DNA of 64,000 nucleotides from Hericium rajendrae (Eukaryota > Basidiomycota > Agaricomycetes > Russulales > Hericiaceae). Each line of letters begins with the position of its first letter. Positions within the stretch are counted from its first letter, which is position 1. The notes beneath the pieces are model-generated. The model did not search any database. It was not told where the DNA came from and worked only from the letters and a program-made list of their open reading frames with translations. The stretch lies in the NCBI GenBank assembly GCA_033439255.1, contig CM065885.1:372001-436000 (forward strand), given 5' to 3'. The translations under genes were made by a program, and so were the position numbers. This document shows positions 46,451 to 59,038 of this stretch, piece by piece.

Positions 46451-48075
46451 GCCGCTCGTTGTGGGAGGTTGAGGGGCAACCGCGGGGGCGTTGCCAATCG
46501 ATACAGAGTTGGACGTTGCCGGGGTTGACAATGCGACCGCTGGAGTTACGTCGGCAGCGGGCCGGTGCCTTGTTCCAGAACGTGGGTGACTGGCATTTGG
46601 AGACTTCGTGAGCGTGGCGGCCGAGGCAGATTGCGCAGGCGGAGCCGGACGGGCCTGCGCTTGATCCAAAAACCTGGCGAGTATCGGCTCGGCGAGTGCG
46701 GGAATCGCGCGGGCGCTGGGGTGAAAGGGAACGACGTCGCTCGCGATAGCGTCGGGGAGAGGCAGATCGCTGGCGGTCACGCTGCGGAGGCTGGCGTCGG
46801 TCGTGCGCGTTGCGCGATTCTTGTGCTCTATCGCGGCGGGGAGGGCGCGAAGCGCCGTATGGGTTTTGACTGTGGGCGAGCTGGTGGCCACGACAAATTG
46901 GAGGCACGACGCGCAGGGAAATGCGGGAGCGCGATGCGCAGCGTCGGAGGCAGCGCAATGGGCGGAAGCGCATGATGGAACGCGGAACGCGGGAACGCGC
47001 GGAGATAGGAACGCGCAGAGGCAGGAACGCGCAGAGGCAGGAACGCGCAGAGGCAGGAACGCGTGAATGCAGGAACGCGGGAGCGCGGTGCGCAAGGAAC
47101 GCAAGTGACGGGTAAGGTAAGACGGGGAGGGAGGGCATAAAAGAGGCGGGAGAAGAAAATTAGCAAAGGAACACATTATGGAAAAGACATTGAAGGACGT
47201 ACCGCCTGGGTACGAGCCTCAATAGAGCGCCTATAAGCAGTGCTTATGTTTTCGAGCTTGGTTTCGTTGAAGACGGCGATGTTGAAGCTGTTGTCGGTCT
47301 TGAGGAGGTCATGCCACTGCTTACGAACTTCGGCTTGGTAGAGCAGCAGATCTTTCTCGCCTGGTGCGAGCTCGCGACGGCGCGGGTGGTTTTCGATGAG
47401 GTGGAAAAAATTGACGAGGCTTTTGACATGGGCATCGGGCCAGCCGAGGCGGGTGATTTCGAGAAGGAAGAGCGACTTCGCAACGCACATGTCGCTGAAG
47501 GTCAGCTCGTGGTCGGGGATGACTTTACGAGATGCCTGCAGGGAGGAGGTGGGTTGGAGGGCGAGGCTGTCGTTGCTGGTGACAAAGCTGAGTACGTCGC
47601 TCGCGGTGATGCCTTGGTTTTCGGTAGCGTCCCGACAACCTTGCGGGGTGAAGTACCAGAGCTCCACGTAGTCGCCGTTGATGAGTCGCTGGGTGGCGAA
47701 AGCGGACGGGCGGTAAACGAGGTGATTAGACACGCCGAGGGAAGGGTTGAAAGCCCCTAGCTTCAGTTTTTTCTTTTCTGCTTCGAGCGCGGCTTGGTCC
47801 GCGGACGCTTTTTGTAGGACTTCGGCAGCGGCGCGCTCTTGGGCTTCGACCTCGGCGGCGGCGATACCATCTGCTGCAACCTGGGCTGCCCAGGCCTGTT
47901 TGCGTTGGTCGTTGTACGTCGTCCAGTCGGCTATGAGACGTTGGATGACGGCGGCATCGGTGGCGATACCATTGTCATGGCGGAAGGACTGGACCATGGG
48001 TGCGAAGAAGGGGGTGTCATACTCGGGGCATAACTGCGTAGAGGGGTCTACTGTGAGTCGGACGGGGTCAGGCAT
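46383..48075 (-). CDS. Gag-like protein of the DIRS-type element (spliced)
   Basis: Start MPDPVRLTVDPSTQLCPEYD at 48075. Exon 1 has an Ala/Glu-rich coiled-coil-like stretch (AAEVEAQERAAAEVLQKASA) and a globular part with SFSDMC-like HELTFSDMCVAKSLFLLEI and LVNFFHLIENHPRRRELAPG. A GTACGT donor near 47204 probably leads to exon 2 in a frame that carries an Arg/Ser-rich region and two Cys/His clusters: CAICLGRHAHEVSKC, then CIDWQRPRGCPSTSH with HECSGCGSRSHGAATC, ending SLAQSP at 46383. The zinc clusters fit RNA binding. The acceptor was not fixed because of a GC-rich tandem repeat (GCAGGAACGCGCAGAG units) at 46985-47080. Its end overlaps the RT start by about 65 bp. Confidence 0.65.
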
Positions 48076-48289
48076 TTGGTCTGATGTCTGAAGGTGCCGA
48101 GATAGATGGTTGCAAGGGTAGAAAGTAGCAAAGCAGTATAGCGAGGTCGGAAGAGGATGAAAAAGAAAGATAGAAGGCCAATAGACACAGAACCCACAAG
48201 ACAATGGAACGAGCAGCAAGTTGCAGACAAAGAGCGATCAGCCTCTGTAAGCACTACTTGACCATAGACCTTAGTCTAGGGTCCAGCTC

Positions 48290-51200
48290 GTGCCTCGCTC
48301 GACCTTAGACGCCAATCGTTGCGTTCCGCAGTCTCGCACGAGTCTCGCACGCCCCGTTTCGTGTCCAGCGTTATTCGGTGCGCGGTACCGCGGGATTTGT
48401 AACGCGGCCGCTCGGCCGCGTGGCGCGTCTTTCTGCCGTCTCCATTCCATGTCGCATTGCGCCTGTACCCTTGACGTCGTGCAATGACGCTGCGTACGTA
48501 CGTTGGACGATCCATCAACGCACACTTGTCGCTGGATTTGACATGCTGCAGCAGCGCAATCGTCAAGCGCGCGGTATCTGTCCCTGCGGTCTTATCGCCG
48601 ATTTGTACCACGCCTCGAGCTGTTTCTGCGCGCTGTCGGGTCCGCGGGTCGCATTTGTACACTTGCACGTTCACTCGCAGGGGATCTCATCGCTGTCTTG
48701 CGCGTCGTGGCCCTGCGGCACTTATTCCCCCGTTTCGCAACCCCGACACTCGACCGGAACACGCGCCGGTGTGGGAGTTATAGCCTCGGCCTGCGCGTTT
48801 CCGCAGGCTGGGTTCTATCGTGCAATGGTTGCATTACCGGTCAGCGGGCGGACTTGGCTTTCCGCCCGCCGTCCTGAAGCGCCCGCTACACTGCTGCATT
48901 CGGCGCACACTTGACAACGACATGCCGCAGCAGGCCGCGGTGTCTGTCCCTGCGGTCTTATCGCCTCCCGGGATTTGTACAGGCCACCTCGAGCATCTTT
49001 GCTCGCTGTCATGGACTTTGGCATTCATTTTCGCCATCTGATTGTGCGTCCCTGCTGTACACTGATCCGTTCACTTGCAGGAATACCATCGCTATCGGTT
49101 GAGCGCCGTGCGCTTCGTGGTCTGCCTGCGTGCATATATCCGGGTAATTAAGACGTCGGCCCTGCATCTCATCTAGGCCGCTGTCGGCCATCGCGCGCCG
49201 GTGCGGGATTTGTAAGTATGCTGCCCTGTCATCGTGTCGACGGTTTCATCTCCGGTCACCGTCGGGGTCTGTCGCGCATCGCTTGCGCAACAACCAACGA
49301 GTGCTCTAGTCTTTGAGCAGATCTTACACAGAAGTTAGTCGTTCTGTGTTTAACTTGACTTTACGCGCACGCTGGCGCCCACAGGCACTTTTGCTGCCTC
49401 ATCCTGCAGCGTCCTCTGCGGTACTTCCCTTACATCTACACATCTATACATCTGCACATCTTAACATTAGCGTCCAACTCGCCCTCCGTGTACGTACACC
49501 CGTTGTCTACATCATTGCCTGCATGCTGCATGCTATATCCGTACACATCGCGCGCCCACCTCAGGCTCGTCCGGCATCGCATCTGCGCCCGCTTTTCGCT
49601 TTCGCCGGGCTGTACGTACGTCCGTATCTCTGCACTTTCATGTTGCAGAGGATACAGCGCCAGGATCAGCCGCTGCCGTGCTGCACGTTATATCCGTACA
49701 GATCGTGACCAGGCCGTCTCCATTCTTTTCCGCGGCGTTGCATATCTGCGCGGATTGGTAACTTGGGAGTTTATGTACGTAGGTCTCCCGCACCTCTATA
49801 CTTTCCATCATGTTGCAGATGATACAATGCCACGGACGTCAGAGCTAACCTCTGCATAATTGCCTACACGCTGCACGCTGTATCCGTAAAGATCATGATC
49901 AAGCCACTTCCATTCCCTTCCGCGACATCGGCGATATGCCGCGCACGGACGCCAGAGTCACCCATCGCCATGCTGCACGCTACATCCACACAGATCACGA
50001 TCGAGCTGCCTTCATTTCTGCACGCGGCTCTAGTTTTCCGATCCTACGTACGCCCGCGCACGTCGCGCTGTGTCCTTTCATATCGCGTTATCGACGCCAG
50101 GGCAAACCACCTACCTACACACTGCGCACCTATCAAGATCAAGTCTTTCCTGGTTCTCGTCGTGCGACTGTTTCATCTCCGGTCGCTATCGGCTTGTCGC
50201 GCGCATAAGCGCCCAGCGCCCTCTACACTGCTTTGACTACATCTACGCATGTACGCATCTACACATCTTGACGTTGACATCGTACGCCCGCTGCTACATG
50301 ATCATCATTGCCTCCATGCTGCACGCTATATCCGTGCAGATCGCGCGCCCACCTCAAGCTCGTCCGGCATTGCATCTCTACGTGCGCTTTTACATTTCGC
50401 CGACTACGTACCTCTGTATGCTTTCTTGCTGCAAATGACGCAGCGCTATGGACGCCAGAGTCGACCATCTCCGTGCTGCACGCTACATCCACACAGATCA
50501 TGATCGAGCTGCCTTCATATCTGCGCGCGGCTCTAGTTTTCCGATCCTACGTACGTCTCCGCACGTCGCGCTGTGTCCTTTCGTATCGCAGGTGATACAG
50601 CGTTATCGGCGCCAGGCCCAATCATCTACAAGCTGCACGCCATATGCGTACCGATCAAGATCAGGTCTTTCTCCCCTTCCGCGGCGTCGTGCCTCTTCGC
50701 GCGGCCTTAGCTTTCCGATCCTACGTACGCCCCCGCACGTCGCGCTGTATCTTTTCATATTGCAGATGATACGACGTTATCGACGCCATGCCCATCTAAT
50801 ATTCTGCTGCGATCGCGCTGGAGGTCCTGCTTCGTTCCCATTCGTGATCTCGTATCCTCAACGTTGTCGCCTCGCGAGGTGACGTTTATAGCACCGGCAG
50901 CGCATCGGGCTGTGCTCGCCCGTCGACGGCGCCCATCGCGTACTACTGGTTACCTCGCGACATATGGTGCACCAGGACGACCTCGGGCCCGCGTCGAGTC
51001 CATCCGCGATTCCGCCGTGCCGACCAATCTGCGTTTTAGCGGTAAGTTATCATAGCTAGACGCAGCTAGACGCCTATCGCTTTTACCGCTGCATGTTACG
51101 GAACCTGCCAAGATTGTCTTCTCTGTCATTCATCTGTCCGAGGTTTAAGCTCGATGCCGTGTACGTGCCTGCATCCATACATATCGCAGCGGGCCTCCGC

Positions 51201-52640
51201 ATCCGCGACGTCTGCCATCCGTCTGCGATCGCGCGCTCCGTGCCACGCTGCGTTGCCTTTCGCAGAATTGTATGTCCTGCGGGCGTTCCGGCGTCCAGCG
51301 TCCACGTCCTGCGTTCGTATTGCGGCCGACGTCGGCGCTCGACAGGGCGTACCGGAGCCGCGGGGTTTATAGGCTCGTCCGCCTCGTTGCGCGATCGCGG
51401 TGTCCATCCGTCCCGCATGCCTCGACGCCGCGCGCACCAAGCATCCAAGCCTGCGCGTGATCCGCACACGCGCTCCGAGCGCATGCTCTCCACCCCGCAC
51501 CCCCGCAGCCCGTCTGCACCTTTGTGGCATCAGCATCGGCCTCTTCGCACGCACACCCACATCTCGCAGACTCAAAAGAGCGCCGCGAGTGTCATATCGG
51601 TGCAGGCCTTCTAGCGCGATCGCGCCCGATGCGCCCGCTTCGTTGCCCCCCGGGGCACCGCACGCGCCTGCTGCATTCCGGCGTCGAAGGCTAGGGATCT
51701 GTGGTTGCATCGCGGAGCGGGGGATCATCGATCCGCGCCGGGGTCCGTGGGGTGTAGCCTCGTTGCAATGTGTGGCACGCACCTTGGGTTTCGTGGCCGA
51801 GTGTGCTGTCACGATTACATCGACGAGCTTGGCTTTACCCGCCGTCAATGCGAACAGCGAGTGCTCTCGAGTCTGCGCGCACGCCAGCCTTCTGCACGGC
51901 GCTCCGACGACATCCGATCATCTGAACATCAGCGCCCTCCTTGGCTCTCCGCGCATGCACATCCGTCGCTCAATCTCCCGATCGACACAGCGCCCCATCC
52001 ATCCAGTGTCCTTCCGCGATCGGTCTCAGGCGCCGCGCATGGCGCGCTTCGTTTCGCTGTCTTCGCGGAACCGTGCGCACCTGGAGGCGTTCCGCGCTCT
52101 GTATCCAGCTTCCCCGCATCCGCATCGCAGCCTCCATCCGGCGCGGGCACAGGCTTCGTGCATCCGGGCCCCGCGCCGGCCGCAGGATGTATAGGCCACC
52201 TCGTTGCGCGGCACGCGCCCCGATTTCGCAGGCCGTCTTCTGTCGTCGCTTCCACGCGCCCAGTGCGGAACGAAGTGGGATCGGAGGATGGGCCCGATGG
52301 GGCGCTCCGGCCTGCATCGCGGTCGGGTGATTGGCGTTAGCCTCGGCGTTCTGAATCGTGTACGTACTCCCGTCAGATATACTTGCACGTCGTGCGGGTG
52401 CGCGACCGCCGTATCCGTCCTCCGTCCTTCCGCGATCGCGCGCACATCGCGCTTCGTTGCCTTGCATCCCTTCCCTCAGATGCGCTTCGCGGTTTCTCTA
52501 TCATAGCATCCTTCGCTCGCGCCCGCTCCGCAGCAGACGCACCCGGGACGCGCGCCGGAGCCCGCGAAGCCCGCCTCGTTGCGCCCCACGCCCCGTCCTT
52601 CGCTCCCGGCTTATTAAGCCCATGTCGCGGAGAACTGGGA
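48290..52640. repeat. GC-rich satellite arrays, right of the DIRS element
   Basis: Two interleaved periodicities. Units of about 370-435 bp carry a core like CGCGCCGG followed by GGGGTTTATAGGC near 48775, 49200, 51355, 51745, 52180 and 52550. Between 49600 and 50800 there are shorter units of roughly 135-175 bp, marked by GATCCTACGTACG and by TTGCAGATGATAC words (about 49650, 49810, 50070, 50430, 50580, 50755). CTGTCCCTGCGGTCTTATCG occurs at about 48575 and 48942. Open frames on both strands are long because of base composition, share no motif and are not called. Confidence 0.65.
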
Positions 52641-52736
52641 AGCGAGAAGCCGTGCATGCCCGGCGGCGCGTTGTGGCGTGCCATTCACGTTACGTTCGTC
52701 GATCAGGGCTGCTGTCCGGCGTGCGCTGGGTTTGAG

Positions 52737-53530
52737 AAGGCGAAGCTTGGACGAGTGTGGACGAATAAGACGGGCGTGGGCAAGGAAGACGGGGGTAAAT
52801 TAGGAAGAGAGGCGTAAATGAAGAAGATGTGGCGTAAATGAGGAAGACGAGCGTGGGCGAGGAAGACAGGTCTGGACGGGGAAGACGAGCGTGGCCAATG
52901 GCCATGATTCCTTCGGAATCCAGGGCCGCTGCCGATGCAGCCGTCTTCGCGGACGTGGTGATGAGACGACGGAAGTCTCGTCCAGACATGGGAATAAATA
53001 TCTTGGATCGTGCGAGTCGGCGGAAGGGCTGGAAGACGGGTATCGTGTGGACGCGGGGCGATGTCGAAGGATCGCTGTCACTGGAGAGGATCATTGGCAG
53101 ATAGTAATGCGACCACACGACCATGGAGGGACGTCGAACCGACGTGGATGCAGTGTGATTTCCTCGAAACGTATGAGCTATTTTGAGATGTCAGTCTATG
53201 GTTGAAGCCTGTTGATGCGACGAATCGTGGATGTGTCGATGGTTAGCGTCAGCCTTGGACTGCTTAGAAGTCAACGATAATGTACGGAGTGCAAAGTGCA
53301 CCGCAGCGTCAGGCGGCGTGTCCAAAAAAGAGAGGTACTTCCCGTTTGATCTGCGTGAAGATTGGATCAGGCGTCTCAGGTGGCTTCAGCAAGGTGCTAA
53401 TGAGAGGACGCAGGATAAAAATGAAGTGCTCTATAGACAATGTCGTTTGGAGGAAGATGCTCTATATCCATAATTATCAATAAGTTCATCAGGTCCTGAT
53501 CCTCCGCTGAACACAACGCGGTAAAAGGGT
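52737..53530. repeat. Short diverged tandem repeat and unassigned flank
   Basis: 52737-52895 repeats GAGGAAGACGAGCGTGGGC-like units of about 24 bp. The rest, to the protease gene, has no supported gene. Confidence 0.5.
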
Positions 53531-53533
53531 CTT

Positions 53534-54852
53534 CTATTGACTTGCCTGCGAAACTGAAATCAACTTATTCTCCGGGCCATTACTCCCATTTAGTATGATG
53601 TGCCAGTTGTGGAGGACAGCGCTGCCGAAAAGCCAGGTTCCAGGACCTATCCCGGGATTAGCAGCTTCCATGACTAGCGGGGCACAGTTGTTCGACCCGG
53701 GAGGGTCGCGATAGTCGCTGGCAAGGTCAGATGCCCATATAGGGAAGATCTTGCCGCCAATCGCGAACGAGACAACCGCACCCGAGTCGCATGGAATCGT
53801 CCACGCAATAACATTGAAGTCGGGGATGAGCGCCAATAGGTACATAGATTCACCCACTGGAGTGACGAGGGTTGCGGTACCGGTATCGAGGATGGCAGTG
53901 ATGGGCCCGAAAGGCATATGAACATTATCGTTGTTCACCGCGATGCCATGAACGACAATCCTCCAGAAATGCGGGTCGGTGTCGTAGAACACGACCTCGG
54001 TCCCGGGCACGGAATTTGCGGGGTTGACCCAACCAAGTGTGATCTGTCCCTGGCCAGCAGCCGTGTTAGGGTACTTCCACCCAGTGATTTGCGAAATCTG
54101 CTCGGCTGCATTAGCCGTTAACGCGGCGAAGGGCGTCGGGGCGTCCGGAACAGTCTGTGTAGATGGTCTGCATTTAACCGGAAAGGTAGGAGTCCGCACG
54201 TAAAATGTTCCACTTACAGGATCCCCAGTAGCAAACCCAAAGACACCATCAAATCCATATGCGCGAAATATGCCAGGCTGGTTGGCGACACCAAGATGCA
54301 TGACTGCATTAGGACGGCCGGCAAAAGATACAGAGTCTTCAGCGACAAAGCCCTGCACCGTAAGCCCATTGCCGTACGGCGTTATCCAGGTTCCTCCGAT
54401 CTGCGTGTAATCGGGGGAGGTCGTTCCCAAACCGTGGAGATGCGGATAATTCTACCATTGTGCGCAGACGAGAGATGATGAGCCGACTGGGAGTTAGCAG
54501 GTGTTGGTGTCACTCACGGTCACAGCTGCCTGTGAGAGCACCCAGAACGAAGTAGAACCCGTGTCGGCGATCATATTGAAAGTTCTTGAAACAGCGGGGT
54601 TGGGATCGGAGCCAATCTGTAACGTGACGGATGGTACAGTTCCTAAGCCGCCCCATTCTAAGGGCATAGTCAGCCCGTTCTGACGAGCCAGTATACGCGC
54701 AGTTGCGTTGCTGGAAGTCTCTTTAAGTCCATGCGGTCAAAATCGGTAGGGAAATGAACGTACCGTGCATTCAGTGCGGCTGGAAGTGCGCGGGCGCCGC
54801 AAAGGACGTAGAAAGAGAGGAGAAAGGCTGTCAAGAGCGATGAAGATTGCAT
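53534..54852 (-). CDS. Secreted pepsin-like aspartic protease 3, intact
   Basis: Family A1 peptidase, inverted relative to copies 1 and 2. Signal peptide MQSSSLLTAFLLSFYVLCGA, first active site FNMIADTGSTSFWVLSQAAV, flap Tyr in WITPYGNGLTVQG, second active site ITAILDTGTATLVTP, Cys pair IPCDSG and NNCAPL, then GSAVLHNWHIILNGSNG and stop at 53534. Introns follow the signal peptide exon, the first active-site exon (near 54450-54520) and GFATGDP (near 54155-54225; this one has no stop, so it could be missed). No frameshift or stop was found, unlike copies 1 and 2. Expected to be exported and to cut proteins at acid pH. Confidence 0.85.
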
Positions 54853-54963
54853 AGTAGGAAATGAGATACGAGAAAAAGCAGAATAAAAAAGAAATGAATG
54901 AGTGAATGAGAATGAGATTTGTGAAGGGCCAGCCTTACTAAACATCGAAACCAAAGCATCTGT

Positions 54964-54971
54964 CTTTATAG
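54964..54971 (-). promoter_or_regulatory. TATA box of protease gene 3
   Basis: CTATAAAG on minus about 112 bp before the ATG, followed by AAGGCTGGCCCTTCAC as in the other two protease promoters. Confidence 0.6.
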
Positions 54972-54974
54972 AGG

Positions 54975-57900
54975 ATCCTCCATGGCCTGGATAACGTTGT
55001 CCGCCCCTTCAGGTTCGACGGTGTTCGATAGATCTATCAACTCACCCAGACTGAATGGACCACAAACGGCCCTAACAGCGATGCCAGGAGCTGTACAGTT
55101 GGGCTCGCCCGTCATTGATGGAATTGAACGTCGCCAGCTAGACGGAAGTATTCTGCAGGAGATGCGATGTTTAGATTGCGATGGAAGGAAGGAAGGCCGA
55201 GCAATAAATTGAATGAGCCGGTAAAACATCCTGCAATCTTGATGTCCATGCTCATCATTGACTTGAATGGCGCAGGGTCAGATGGTCTCGGCCTGTTACA
55301 TTGGGCCTGCGAATATTCGAGAAAGGCGAGCTTTATTATCTGCTGAAGAAGATGACGCGATGGCTTGCAGTTGTATGAGATGAAGCCGATTTCCTGTGAA
55401 GCCTGTTTCAGTCAAAATAAAATGTAAACGACAGAATTGTATCGGAACATCTCCTCGTTCCTGAGCGCAAGTAACAAGACCAGGGACGGTTAGAGGTGAT
55501 GGTTCTTGTTCCATTCTGCGTTTCACTGCTCGGGCTGATCCTCATCGTTGGGCGGCACGAGGCGTGGTGATTATGCTTGCCTATGGGTTTCTCGGAGCTA
55601 CTTTAGGAACCATTCAACAGAATCAGTGATGAGAATCCATGTATGGCAGGGTGGGCCCATCTGCAAAATGATTGAGGATTAGCCTTAACCTTCGGTATAC
55701 GTGTACCTGCCGCATATACACACATGTTTCAGAAGACCCAGGGACCGAACCATATTTGTCCGCATTGCGCAAGTCGTGATCCACCGTATCTGCGCTCTGT
55801 TGCCGTCCTGCATTCGCATCGCCAGCTGACGTCGGGCCTGCATTCAGACCGGGACTCGCGCCGGAGCCTGCGGGGTTTATAGGTTTAAGTTTGCCCTGTT
55901 ACGCACTACGTCTCTCCTTCCTCGCTGTCAATTATGCCTGCGGGTCATGAATTAGACACCGTCAACTCGTCCCGAAGAAGGAAAGACACGTTACCACCCG
56001 CTTTGCATAACGAAGTTGCGTTCGGTAGGTCAGGTCCGCGCTCTCGTCGGCATGCGTACCGTACTCGAAGGCCTGAAATCATGAGTCGACAGGTCGGCCC
56101 GCCCTCTCATCTAGGGCCTCGACCGGATTTCGGTACAGTTGGCCGGGCGGAGGACAGCAATCGACCGTTCTCACGTCGAGTGCAGACCCGCATGCCTATG
56201 GCTGGACTGTCTGGCCTGATGGGTGTGTGAATGAGCATATGAGGATGCAAGCGCGCTCTTGGTCTGTCGGACGTTTGTCATCTGTGGAAAGCAGAGCCTG
56301 GTCATGGTGTTTTCCGAAGAACGCACATCTGATGCAGAGCCCACCAGGGAAGTCGATCTTGAAAAAGTTGATAAAAGACTCATCTTTGAAGCGATGCTGT
56401 CTGTTGCATCCATAAGGATTGTAATGAGATCAGATCAAATCATGTAGCGATGACTTGACACGACAAGATTCTCGGCCACAGCTGGATTTTACAGAGCAAG
56501 TAATTTGTGAAGAGATAGTAATCCGAATCGTTGAGACTGATGGCCCCGTCGATGGCATTGTCCGGGCATCGTTGTTACAGTGGAATGTTGAAAATGGTGG
56601 ATGTTGGCCTTCGGGGACTTCGGCGTTCCACATTTAGCGCTCTGCGGCCGTTTGAGCGCTTGCGCCGATGTTGAAACGTTGACTTTATAAGTTCCATGGC
56701 GCTTCTTCCTTCACTCCCTCATTGCTCCCTCATCTATCCCATCACCATGTACATAATAGTCCTTCTCTCGTCCTGCGTATCCATCTTTAATATATCTCCA
56801 CAATTTTCCTTCCTCTGACCCTACAGGCGAGGATGGTAGCTGCAGTAAGGATGACATGGATGGTAAATTACTCGCCCACCATCGACTCGGGCGCTGGAAG
56901 AAAGGGTCAAGCGGCATATTCAGTGAGCGAGTAGAACACACTGCAATCTTGATTTTCATGTCCATCATCAACTTGATTGGCGCAGGGTCAGACGATCTCG
57001 GCATGTCATCTTGTTCGTAGGGATGATAGCACTTAAAGCAATGAGCGCCAGCGCGATGAAACGTCGCCGGATACAACGCCACGTTGAAGGCAATTTCTAC
57101 CTCAATATGATCCTCCAGCGTTTCCGGAGAGGAAGGTTTAATTCTGAAAAAGTCTCGGTATTCGGTCTCCAGAATGCCGCGTAAGCGTCTGCTCGGCGAT
57201 GTATGATTGAATACGCACTATGTACGTTGTACTTCCAGGAATGAACTGGATTTCAATCAAAAGCAAACACGAGCAACACACAAGGCGAAGGCGACCTTGA
57301 TGAATACCAGATCGAAGGCGTCCATCAATATGGAATTGAAGCCCACGTCGACCAGCACACAGCCAGTGAATCCGATGCCGATATAGATGCTCCATCCTTG
57401 GCACCAGCACAATCGTTTCTCAGTCCAGCATGGCGAACCCCATTTTTATCGATCTCTGAAGATCGGGTCTCGAGGTTGCTTTAACTACGTCGTCCGTCAC
57501 CGGAAAGTGACGCCTCTGTCTCCAATGCTCCAGCACGTTGACCATGCGATTGATCATGCGCTGCCCTCAAGCATGACGGCACTTTCAACGCGCCCACCGG
57601 CTCGCCGCATGATCCTGCAAACGCATCCCATGGTCCCACCGAGTCGTATGACTCGCAGAACTCGACAGACTCGGCGATTTCACACACCATAGCCGTTACT
57701 GCGTTTCAGAAGGACAGCGTGCCAGCCAGCCCAAACTTGATCGATTGATTCCCTACGGAAGAGGTGAGTACCACCGCCGGGTGGATATGATCACCTGAAC
57801 CCGTTCATGCGCAAAGTAGCGATGCACAAAGAGGAACTTCTCCATGGTTGACGATCTGGACTAGATGGCGAGGATAAGGTGATAATGAGTTGTGGACATC

Positions 57901-58220
57901 TTATTCCAGAATCACGAAGGGAACCACTTACTTGTTTACGGAGTCGTTCGCATGCTTGAGGACCTGCATCTTTGTTAATGGAATCATTGTATGTGACCAA
58001 AACGAACGATCTCGCAGCGACAGAATCGATGCGATGACGCGGAATCCGGCCAGCCTCTTCTAACAGGAGGAGGACCAATGGAAGGATTGGTGTTCATTCC
58101 CGTCCATGACATGGGCCCCACGCTGAAATGGGAAACTTCAAGTCGACTGTCCTGCGTCCACGCTCCATGCTTCGAGTGTTGCGCCACCTAGCATGACGTA
58201 TGCGCGCCTGGATGTGGTGT
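54975..58220. other. Region of remnants: membrane protein, satellite unit and duplicated stretch
   Basis: A single satellite-like unit (ACTCGCGCCGG, then GGGGTTTATAGG) lies at about 55850-55885. About 100 bp around 55220-55310 recurs, diverged, around 56940-57020 (GGCGCAGGGTCAGA word). On minus, 57420-57000 encodes VGFNSILMDAFDLVFIKVAF, ILETEYRDFFRIKPSSPETL and IEVEIAFNVALYPATFHRAG with stops between; part of this matches the remnant at 25.7-26.2 kb. At 56400-56230 on minus, FKIDFPGGLCIRCAFFGKHH looks coding. No whole gene is supported. Confidence 0.35.
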
Positions 58221-58515
58221 TCATGGTGCAGAAGGTCCTACGTCTGCGAAGGATATTGGTGGGTATGGTATGCGTCGTACGAAGCCTGTCAGACACTCAT
58301 TCCTTGGGAAACTTCCGGTCCAACATGGATTCATTCTCAGCGCGTACAATAGTGAGTCCTCAGAATGCAAAGCTTCCTCGTTCCAGCGAGCTTCGCAAGC
58401 CCGGGTTGCGTGCCGGATGCCTAAATGACTCGTTGCACACGACACCCCTTCGCACAGAATGGCTTCTCTCGATTCTTGGGATGTCAGGCTCAACGGCTTC
58501 GTACACGTAAGTTTA
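58221..58515 (-). repeat. Inverted, diverged copy of the right-edge gene fragment
   Basis: On minus the sequence from TTACGTGTACGAAGCCGTTG to AGGCTTCGTACGACGCAT matches plus 63680-63905 over about 200 bp with substitutions and small gaps. A 107-codon frame is open here but differs in frame from the other copy. Probably a gene fragment. Confidence 0.5.
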
Positions 58516-59038
58516 GGTGTTGCGCCCAGTGGAGCATAGTCCACGTCGCGTCCTTCAGCGACGCGTGGTGCCGTAGAGGATCGTGGGATCGTAAAGCTTG
58601 TAAATTAGGAAGAAAAGAAGGAAGGCGAGGCGATCGGGCACTGTGGGCGCAAACAGGCGGACGCCTTTGCGTGAGTCGTCACTGGTGGGTGAGTAGTGAA
58701 GCTAGTGGAGCCTAGTGAGGTTAGTGGAGCTTGAAGAACGACTATGGTCTTCTACACAGGCTATCATTCTCACGGACTTAAAACTTCCAGACTGAGCTCA
58801 ATTGCAAGCAGATGGTAAAATAATCGTTAAGATGCGTTAAATACATTATGAGCATGAACATCGACAGGCGTAAACGTAGATAGACGTGATGTAGTGGACA
58901 GAAAGCAAAAAGTGCAAATGCAATGCAAAGCAAACGAATAGTGTCCAAAGTGTGCAGTGGAAGAGAACGAATCAAAACTTTCCGTATGTCTCGTTAGATC
59001 TCTCACCCGCCAATCTCCTCCCCGAACTTCCTCAAACC
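58516..59038. other. Intergenic region
   Basis: Contains short AGTGGAGCYTAGTGAGGTT-like tandem words near 58690-58735. The right end is the 3' flank of the long minus-strand gene. No gene supported. Confidence 0.45.

Larger units (their letters stand above)
43060..48260 (-). mobile_element. DIRS-type tyrosine-recombinase retroelement
   Basis: Three genes in element order on minus: gag (48075-46383), RT-RNase H (46450-44405) and tyrosine recombinase (44328-43163). There is no protease or integrase, as in DIRS elements, which insert through a circular DNA and a recombinase. The catalytic residues I can recognise in RT, RNase H and recombinase are present and the frames are open, so this copy may be intact. 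Terminal and internal complementary repeats, the other hallmark, were not resolved, so the outer limits are approximate. It sits between two parts of a GC-rich satellite. Confidence 0.8.

Noticed and set aside
47174-47178. TAATG overlap of the gag exon-1 stop and an ATG of the RT frame, suggesting reinitiation
   Set aside because: Gag zinc clusters lie in another frame downstream, so gag is most likely spliced past this stop. The RT frame upstream of 46450 overlaps gag and shows no conserved motif.
51126-51848. 240-codon and similar frames at 51-52.6 kb
   Set aside because: They lie in satellite DNA, are open on both strands, and show no domain or start context.
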